NCBI GenBank assembly: GCA_950295325.1
Contig: OX485803.1
Location: 54,637,554 to 54,701,553 of the forward strand
From: Polytrichum commune
Lineage: Eukaryota; Streptophyta; Polytrichopsida; Polytrichales; Polytrichaceae
Length of the DNA stretch: 64,000 bases
Reading direction: 5' to 3'
Made by a program: the position numbers and the translations under genes. Shown piece after piece: positions 58,340-64,000 of this stretch. The notes below the pieces were generated by a model. That model was not told the DNA's origin, did no database searches, and saw only the letters and a list, made by a program, of their open reading frames with translations. Each line of letters starts with the position of its first letter. Within the stretch, counting starts at the first letter, position 1.

Positions 58340-58950
58340 TAGGAACAAAGCCCGTGATCTTGATGGGGTCCTTATTGAAATTTTCACTTTGTTTTGGAAC
58401 ATTATCATAGCAAACTTCTTTCAAATGAATCAAAAGGCATTACAAGCTAGCAAGTTTCCCAAGGTATGACAAAAAGATTGATTACTCTTTTGTTCAAGCA
58501 GATGAAGAAATTTAAGCTAGGTAATTGGAAATCAATAACATTGCTTAATGTTACTTACATAATTTACTAAAGCCTTGCAAATGAGGTTGTAGCCAGTATT
58601 TATCAAAGTAATTAATGCCAATCAAACCGCATTTTTGCCACTCTAGTATATCTTGTGTTTTCTACCCATGAGACATTAGCCCGGGCTAAGCAAAGTAATC
58701 AAAAGGTTGTTCACAAAGCTGGATTTTACAAATGCATATGACGCAACGGCATAGAAATTTATTTTTCAAGCAATCACAACTATTGGGTATCACCCTAATT
58801 CTATAAGCATGACAAAATTGTTATTCCAAGAGGCAAGCGCAATGATTAACATCAATAAAAGGCCTTCCAAAAGTTTTGACATCAAAAAAAGGGTGAGGCA
58901 AGGATGGGGAAACTTAGTAATGTGAGCGGAGAGCGGAAAATTTTGACTTT
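58340..58950 (+). pseudogene. LINE reverse transcriptase traces
   Basis: Fragments DGVLIEIFTLFWNII (58360-58410), LDFTNAYDA (about 58722-58750, equivalent of the conserved KLDFxKAYD) and EASAMININKRPSKSF with KKRVRQGWG (58830-58908, equivalent of ASAxVxING and the RGxRQG motif). The catalytic YxDD part is not seen, so the gene is truncated as well as broken. Confidence 0.65.
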
Positions 58951-59339
58951 GTTGGGTAAAAATAGGACAAGCAGTGCCTATTTCTGTGGAATTTATAGAT
59001 AGTTTGAATTCAATTTGTTGGAAAGGCACCCCAATCCCGTGGAGATATTAACCCAACCTAGTTCGAGGAACAAACGGAACCTAAAGGCGTGGAAGAATGT
59101 ATTTGTTATCAAAGATTTGATAGTCTAGGTTTCAAATGGTTTCATATTAAATTAGGGCTAACATCAGCAATTGAAATCAAACATCAACATATGATGAAGA
59201 AGGAGTTGAATGGGGTTTGCAAAAGGTACATCAAACTAATAGGTGTATTAGTGAACATACCCTCGAGGATCTATATGGCCATTATATATATGAGTAGGTC
59301 TCCTGGTTTTGTGTTAAACTTACCTCCAACAAATGGTTT

Positions 59340-59527
59340 TTTAAAAAAGTCCAAGTGACCTTGAAACATGATCATCTAATACCATGTAGAAATTCATTTA
59401 GACTTTACATCCATCTTGCAGTCACTTACTCTGTTGGTCCCTCAAGCATAATGGGATGCGAACTTGGACTATTTTTGAAATCCACCTTTGGGAGGTCACA
59501 CCCCCTGGCTCGTGTGTGAAGTAGCCC
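59340..59527. mobile_element. Partial relative of the 52910-53499 MITE
   Basis: The right end GTGTGTGAAGTAGCCC, followed by TTA, matches the other MITE's right end with one difference. Upstream, CCATGTAG, TAGACTTT and CATCCA words occur in the same order. The left part was not found. Confidence 0.5.
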
Positions 59528-59736
59528 TTAAATGTACTTAAGTGTACTTAAATGATTTCCAGAAAGTGACACATTGCCCCAAGTAGCTACGGTACTCTTT
59601 CCAAGTACTCTTAGATGTCCATAATTCCCATACACAAAAAGTTGATTGGCCGAGATAATGTAGGTGAAGTTAGGTGCCAAAGTCAAGACTTACAAAAATG
59701 TGTATCCTGTTCAATTTGCTATAAACAGTTTACTCC

Positions 59737-59776
59737 AAAAAAAAAAAAAAAAAAAAAAAAAACAACAACAACAACG
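59737..59776 (+). repeat. Poly-A then CAA repeat
   Basis: About 25 A followed by about five CAA units and CGCAAAAAAA. Could be a retroposon tail on the plus strand, possibly the LINE's. Confidence 0.8.
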
Positions 59777-59806
59777 CAAAAAAATCCACTTGGCTCCTCC
59801 ACGTGT

Positions 59807-60268
59807 CTACACCCTATCGGCCGGGCATGTCCAATACGGTGCACCTGGATGAAAGCTCATGCCATAGAACTCCAACGCACAGAATGACATCTCCAATTCA
59901 TCCCTTAGCTTAGCCAATTTCCGCAATGACAAATCCCCCAAGTCCGACATAAGAATCCTCCGCGAAATTCGTGAGCTGACGTGCCGGCTATGTGAGAACC
60001 ACATCAAGTTCTGTTGAAATTGAGTGATGAGGTTATGTTCGCGTGGCAAACACACCCTTATGACATCATTGGGACATATGGCGTATTCATATTGAGCCAA
60101 ACGAAGAGCATTGTACTCCGCACTTTTATCCACAATCGTTTTCCATGCTTTGCAAGATAGCCTTAAACTGTGGATTAGCAACAAACGGAGTTGGGTGTCC
60201 AATGCCTTCTCTGCACCCATATCCACCTTTGCGGCACCCACCAACAAGTTTGGAACAAAGACTCTCAA
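59807..60268 (-). CDS. Unrecognised 153-aa ORF
   Basis: The translation reads like a real protein: FVPNLLVGAAKVDMGAEKAL, SCKAWKTIVDKSAEYNAL, LAQYEYAICPNDVIRVCLP, then LGDLSLRKLAKLRDELEMSF and ALEFYGMSFHPGAPYW. An open frame continues upstream to about 60350 across one stop (HVMEPFVLYLDLD), so the 5' end is probably lost. I cannot assign a family. It lies between a poly-A run and a satellite, so it may belong to a degraded mobile element or be a gene fragment. Confidence 0.35.
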   Translation of the reverse strand: MRVFVPNLLVGAAKVDMGAEKALDTQLRLLLIHSLRLSCKAWKTIVDKSAEYNALRLAQYEYAICPNDVIRVCLPREHNLITQFQQNLMWFSHSRHVSSRISRRILMSDLGDLSLRKLAKLRDELEMSFCALEFYGMSFHPGAPYWTCPADRV

Positions 60269-60397
60269 TTGTCAATCTAGGTCCAGATACAATACAAATG
60301 GCTCCATCACGTGGGATTGGCGCGATCTCCCCCAACCTGATGCGCCAACCTCAATGAGTTACAAAATGAGACACATTCATCATATGAATCCAACCTT

Positions 60398-60610
60398 TAT
60401 GAAATGTGGACGAGAGCTGAACCTTAACTCAAACATTCAAGATTTTTGAAATGTGGCCGAGAGGTAAACCTTAACTCAAACATTCATGATTTCTTAAATG
60501 TGGCCGAGAGGTAAACCTTCACTCAAACATTCATGATTTCTTAAATGTGGCCGAGAGCTAAACCTTCACTCAAACATTCAAGATTTCTTAAATGTGGCCG
60601 AGAGCTAAAC
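60398..60610 (+). repeat. Tandem repeat of 47 bp, about four and a half copies
   Basis: The unit contains AAATGTGGCCGAGAGGTAAA and CACTCAAACATTCATGATTT. Copies are about 90 percent alike. It runs directly into the next satellite. Confidence 0.9.
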
Positions 60611-61457
60611 ATCAACTTCAAAATCTAGTGTGATGGGCCGAATCCTCTAGCCTATCGGAACCGAGACCCTTAGACTACACACATGATCAACCAAAAAAAA
60701 CATCAAAATCAGGTGAGAGGGGCCGAATCCTCTAGCCTCTCGGAACCTAGACCCTTAGCCTACACACCTTCTCAAATAAGAAACAACTATCAAAATATGG
60801 TGTAAGGGGCCGAATCCTCTAGCCTCTCTCGGAACCAAAAGGCTTAGCCTACACGCATTCTCAACCACAAAACAACTTCAAAATCTGGTGTAAGGGGCCG
60901 AACCCACAAGCCTATCGGAACCGAGACCCTTAGCCTACCCACATGATCAACCAAAAAAAACATCAAAATCTGGTGTAAGGGGCCGAATCCTCTAGCCTAT
61001 CGGAACCGAGACCCTTAGCCTACACACATGATCAACCAAAAAAAACATCAAAATCTGGTGTAAGGGGCCAAATCCTCTAGCCTATCGGAACCGGGACCCT
61101 TAGCCTACACACATGATCAACCAAAAAACACATCAGAATCTGGTGTAAGGGGCCGAATCCTCTAGCCTCTCGGAACCAAAAGGCTTAGCCTACACACATT
61201 CTCAACCACAAAACAACTTCAAAATTTGGTGTAAGGGGCCGAACCCACAAGCCTATCGGAACCTAGACCCTTAGCCTGCACACATGATCAACCAAAAAAA
61301 ACATCAAAATATGGTGTAAGGGGCCGAATCCTCTAGCCTATCGGAACCGAGACCCTTAGCCTACACACATGATCAACAAAAAAAAACATCAAAATCTGGT
61401 GTAAGGGGCCGAATCCTCTAGCCTCTCGGAATCGAGACCCTTGGCCTACACACAAAC
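60611..61457 (+). repeat. Satellite of about 86-bp monomers, ten copies, with four-monomer higher order
   Basis: The GGCCGAATCCTCTAGCCT block recurs near 60635, 60720, 60807, 60896, 60980, 61066, 61150, 61236, 61321 and 61405. Two variants recur four monomers apart: GGAACCAAAAGGCTTAGCC in monomers 3 and 7, and GGCCGAACCCACAAGCC in monomers 4 and 8. Confidence 0.92.
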
Positions 61458-61458
61458 T

Positions 61459-62600
61459 GTCGCAACCCTTGCTAGTCCCCTTAAAAATCTTGCCAATTTC
61501 CATTTCTAGCAAAGGTTACGAGTGCTAACCCTTCGCATACCGCCATGCTAATGGTTAGCTCCTCCTACCCTGGACCTTATAGTTCATAGGAGGGAACCAA
61601 CCCTCCTACTTTGCTTTCGGGACTCACTCCTTAATCCGTAACCCATTCCCAGATGTGAACTTCCACCCATGGAAGTCCAATCCCATGTTGATCATCGCAT
61701 TGCCGGAGCAACACTACAACAACCCGAACCATACTAGGCAACTATGGCCTCACATTGGGCCAATGCCCATGGAGGCCGTACCGTTCGGCCTCGGGTGGGT
61801 GAGGCCACACCACCTCACCCATATAAGCCTCTAGGACTCTACGCGGGGCCCCTACCCCACCGTCAAGAGACCTCTTGTCTCTGTACCAAGTGTTGGGGCC
61901 AAGTAGACATTTTCCCTTAGCTGCTGGGCCTAGAAGCCCCCAGCAGCTTCAGACCATCATAACTCCCTTGTATGATGTCTGATGCTAACAAGCAACCACT
62001 CCATCTTCATCTACGCTTCACGTAGATGCCGATGGACTCCTCACCTTCCCCATTCAGGCAAGTATTGAGGAAGTTATGCCTGTTTGAACCTTGGCAGTCC
62101 CGGGAATTACACCCAGGCACTGCTGTACCATGGCGTTGTCCCGGGACAGCGCCCTGTTAAGGCAGCCTATAGCTAGCCTGACGACTTATAGCCGAATATA
62201 GATGACGGTAGCCGCCTTCCGGAAGGTGGCTACACTATCCCCGCGGTAGTGGGTCCGGGGTTAGTTAAACATAGTATTGTAGGCTACTAAGTGGCGGCTA
62301 AGCCCCATTAATGTACTTAGTCTTAAAGCATATATATACGACCACATGACTCTTGTTAGGGCATGCCCAGGAGAGATAGTAAGCAACCCGCCAAAAATAA
62401 TATATTATATGGTGTTTAGGGTGTTTGGGGAGCCCTCCATCTTGGGCGGGGCAGCTCATCTTGAGTCAGAGCCCACCAAAGCCTAGGCATACCCCCGGTA
62501 TAATTAGGAAGCAATCAATAAGACAACGACACCTATTATCTGACATGGGATAAAGTAGGATATCGGAGTATCTGATATTAAAGTAATCTCTTGGCGGGCC
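61459..62600. repeat. LTR-like repeat, copy 2 (relative of 55147-56090)
   Basis: It starts TGTCGCAACCC immediately after the satellite; about 690 bp align with copy 1. Beyond 62150 the sequence continues without coding signal to a CAATAAGACAACGA and TAAAGTAATCTCTTGGCG region near 62510-62597, which could be an LTR end and a following leader. Family not determined; fossil LTR kin is the best guess. Confidence 0.45.
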
Positions 62601-62788
62601 GGAGGAGGGTCGCCATATGAACCATTTATGGCGTTGGAAGGCCTTTACTATACCCGGGCCGGTTCTAAATTATGCCGGACCGGACATTGGTGGGGCTCAA
62701 TTTATGCCGGTACCGCCACCTAAGAACCCGGGATGCCCCATTTTTGGCGTTGGCATGCCCCATGGCGAGGCTGCTGGGGACGCCCTTA
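62601..62788. other. GC-rich stretch before Harbinger 2
   Basis: It contains ATGGCGTTGG twice (near 62628, and TTGGCGTTGG near 62744) and MCCGG-rich sequence. It may be the leader of the element whose LTR precedes it. The plus-strand ORFs here are not supported. Confidence 0.35.
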
Positions 62789-64000
62789 GGGCATCTGCAG
62801 TCGGCTCACGGCAAAGGGTCCCAGCAACGGGCATTGACGCGGGCACTTAATTTGGAGGGAGGGCCGTGCCGGGAGGGCCGCCCAGTCGGCGCCCTGCAAG
62901 GGCCCCCTGTATGCGCGCGGGAAGGGTATTGGGTGGGGCCACCGCGGTGGGTGGCAAGCCTGCGTGGCCTGCCAGTTGGCCATAGTTTTGTGTGAGCTTG
63001 TTATCCTGAAACCGGAGCACTCCAGTAGCTGATCACCCGAAACCATAGTTGAAAGGGCCAGAGCTGCAAGCTTTTTCGAAGCTGTTGAATTATCGTTTGA
63101 GATTGTAGGGCATGTGTGGCGATTTGTTATTGAGGGGAGTGTATTTTGTGTGGTTTTAGGGTTAGGACTTGTAAATCTTTCTTGTTGGGAAGGTGTCATG
63201 GATAGTTGGGAGGATGAGCTTGAGAGAAACTTATGTTTTGATTTAGGGTTTGAAGAAGACATGGAGGATGAATTTGAGAATGAGCTATTCATGCAGATGG
63301 TTGATGTTGTGTCATCTGAAATTTTGGGGCAATGTAGTTCTACTCCCGTGGTTCGTGGGAGTGTACCTGGAAGGAAGAATGTGTTTCGTGATAGGGAAAC
63401 CTATCATAATTTGTTGGTGACTGATTATTTTTCGGACAACCCGACTTATGGACCTAGCGTGTTTAGGAGACGGTTTAGGATGCGGAGGGAGGTGTTCTTG
63501 AGGATTGTGGATGCGGTTGGCAATTTTGATCCATGGTTTTTGCAAAAACTGGATGCTTGTGGACGCTTGAGCTTATCACCGTTGCAAAAGTGTACTGCTG
63601 CACTTCGCATGCTTGCATACGGTTCGGGTGCAGATGCAACCGATGAATATTGTAGGTTGGGTGAGTCCACTGCCCAAGAGTGTATGAGGAGGTTTTGTGT
63701 GGCTATAAGGGGTTGTTTTGAGTCTACATACTTGAGAGAGCCATCTAGGGACGATTTGGTTTTGCAAATGAGTATCAATGAGAACCGGGGGTTTCCAGGG
63801 ATGTTTGGTAGTTTAGATTGCATGCACTGGAATTGGAAGAATTGCCCCGTTGCATGGCAAGGGCAATTCCAAGACAAGGACAAGAACAGGAGCATTATAT
63901 TGGAGGCAGTCGCTGACCAGAGTCTATGGATTTGGCATGCCTTCTTTGGGTTGCCAGGGGGAAACAACGACATTAATGTGTTAGACCGTTCCCCTTTTTT
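62789..64000 (+). mobile_element. PIF/Harbinger DNA transposon 2, left part
   Basis: The left terminus GGGCATCTGCAGTCGGCTCA at 62789 follows TTA (62786-62788), and a transposase gene starts 400 bp inside. The right end is outside the window. The terminus resembles that of the MITE at 42562. Confidence 0.75.
63198..64000 (+). CDS. PIF/Harbinger transposase 2, open to the window edge
   Basis: ATG at 63198 (MDSWEDELERNLCFDLGFEE) followed by 267 open codons with no stop. The order matches transposase 1: VFRDRETYHNLLVTDYFSDN, a helix-turn-helix-like FRRRFRMRREVFLRIVDAV, LSPLQKCTAALRMLAYG, TAQECMRRFCVAIRGCF, then the catalytic core MFGSLDCMHWNWKNCPVAW (first Asp) and ILEAVADQSLWIWHAFFG with GGNNDINVLDRSPF. 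The second Asp and the Glu lie beyond the window. Cleaner than most elements here, so probably recent. About 60 percent of a full-length protein is present. Confidence 0.9.
   Translation, partial: MDSWEDELERNLCFDLGFEEDMEDEFENELFMQMVDVVSSEILGQCSSTPVVRGSVPGRKNVFRDRETYHNLLVTDYFSDNPTYGPSVFRRRFRMRREVFLRIVDAVGNFDPWFLQKLDACGRLSLSPLQKCTAALRMLAYGSGADATDEYCRLGESTAQECMRRFCVAIRGCFESTYLREPSRDDLVLQMSINENRGFPGMFGSLDCMHWNWKNCPVAWQGQFQDKDKNRSIILEAVADQSLWIWHAFFGLPGGNNDINVLDRSPF

Larger units (their letters stand above)
53862..58990 (+). mobile_element. L1-type LINE, decayed, interrupted by an LTR-like repeat
   Basis: ORF1 is at 53862-55113, endonuclease traces at about 57060-57760 and reverse-transcriptase traces at about 58340-58950, in the order of plant L1 elements. 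A repeat shared with 61459-62150 occupies about 55147-56090, between ORF1 and ORF2. Stops and frameshifts are frequent in all parts. The 3' half of reverse transcriptase is missing and the 3' end is uncertain; a poly-A run at 59737 could be its tail or that of another insertion. Old. Confidence 0.7.

Noticed and set aside
60398-61457. CRISPR array
   Set aside because: The whole monomer is conserved, with no unique spacers, and the DNA is plant nuclear. It is a satellite.
62617-62995. Plus-strand ORFs of 77 and 107 aa in GC-rich DNA
   Set aside because: They overlap each other across the Harbinger left terminus and have no domain; GC-rich DNA is poor in stops.
1-64000. A new multi-gene defence or biosynthetic system
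   Set aside because: The P450 and the nsLTPs are 10 kb apart with transposons between them and no shared regulatory signal, and other coding regions are mobile-element relics. Nothing supports a joint system.

Overview
This is nuclear DNA of a land plant, most likely a seed plant with a large, repeat-rich genome. The evidence is spliced non-specific lipid-transfer protein (nsLTP) genes, an A-type cytochrome P450, a nuclear copy of plastid rpoB, and nested plant transposable elements. A gymnosperm would fit the old nested repeats and the gymnosperm-like rpoB residues, but the sequence alone does not settle the lineage. Four host genes look intact: one P450 and three nsLTPs. Almost everything else is transposable-element fossil or derivative.

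Layout. 1-3.1 kb: pieces of an unclassified transposase-like gene on the + strand, with a cluster of TTGACTA/TAGTCAA words before the main piece. 3.3-5.4 kb: a hAT transposase (- strand) cut off by a fragment of an LTR-like repeat. 5.6-7.7 kb: a poly-G tract, a nested inverted repeat and a degenerate TTACTTGG repeat. 7.7-17.2 kb: an older repeat split by a Ty3/gypsy chromovirus, which itself carries a 3.5-kb solo-LTR-like insert. 17.4-23.5 kb: a Ty1/copia relic holding a second member of that solo-LTR family and a 339-bp MITE. 24.2-28.4 kb: a second copia relic with very short LTRs and a tRNA-derived SINE. 28.4-28.6 kb: a MITE.

29.0-34.3 kb: a four-exon P450 gene whose 5' region holds two tandem arrays and a transposon-like insert. 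34.5-34.9 kb: the rpoB fragment. 35.0-40.5 kb: a PIF/Harbinger transposon with an open transposase and a decayed Myb-like partner gene. 41.4-43.1 kb: the undisrupted copy of the repeat seen at 7.7-17.2 kb, carrying a 394-bp Tourist-type MITE. 44.4-51.4 kb: three nsLTP genes, all on the - strand; the second and third lie in a tandem duplication and have identical coding sequences. 52.9-53.5 kb: a MITE with a near-perfect hairpin at its centre. 53.9-59.0 kb: a decayed L1-type LINE interrupted by an LTR-like repeat. 59.8-62.6 kb: an unrecognised ORF, two satellites (one with four-monomer higher-order periodicity) and another copy of the LTR-like repeat. 62.8 kb to the end: the 5' part of a second Harbinger element with an open transposase frame that leaves the window.

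Working together. The host genes are ordinary secreted or ER enzymes and carriers: the nsLTPs are exported lipid carriers, the P450 a membrane monooxygenase. No operon-like or new defence-like system is supported. The main interest is in the dated nesting of elements (empty sites and target duplications visible inside the window), the probable gene conversion of the nsLTPs, the tiny second exons that set the real nsLTP C-termini, and several short repeat families with clear ends.
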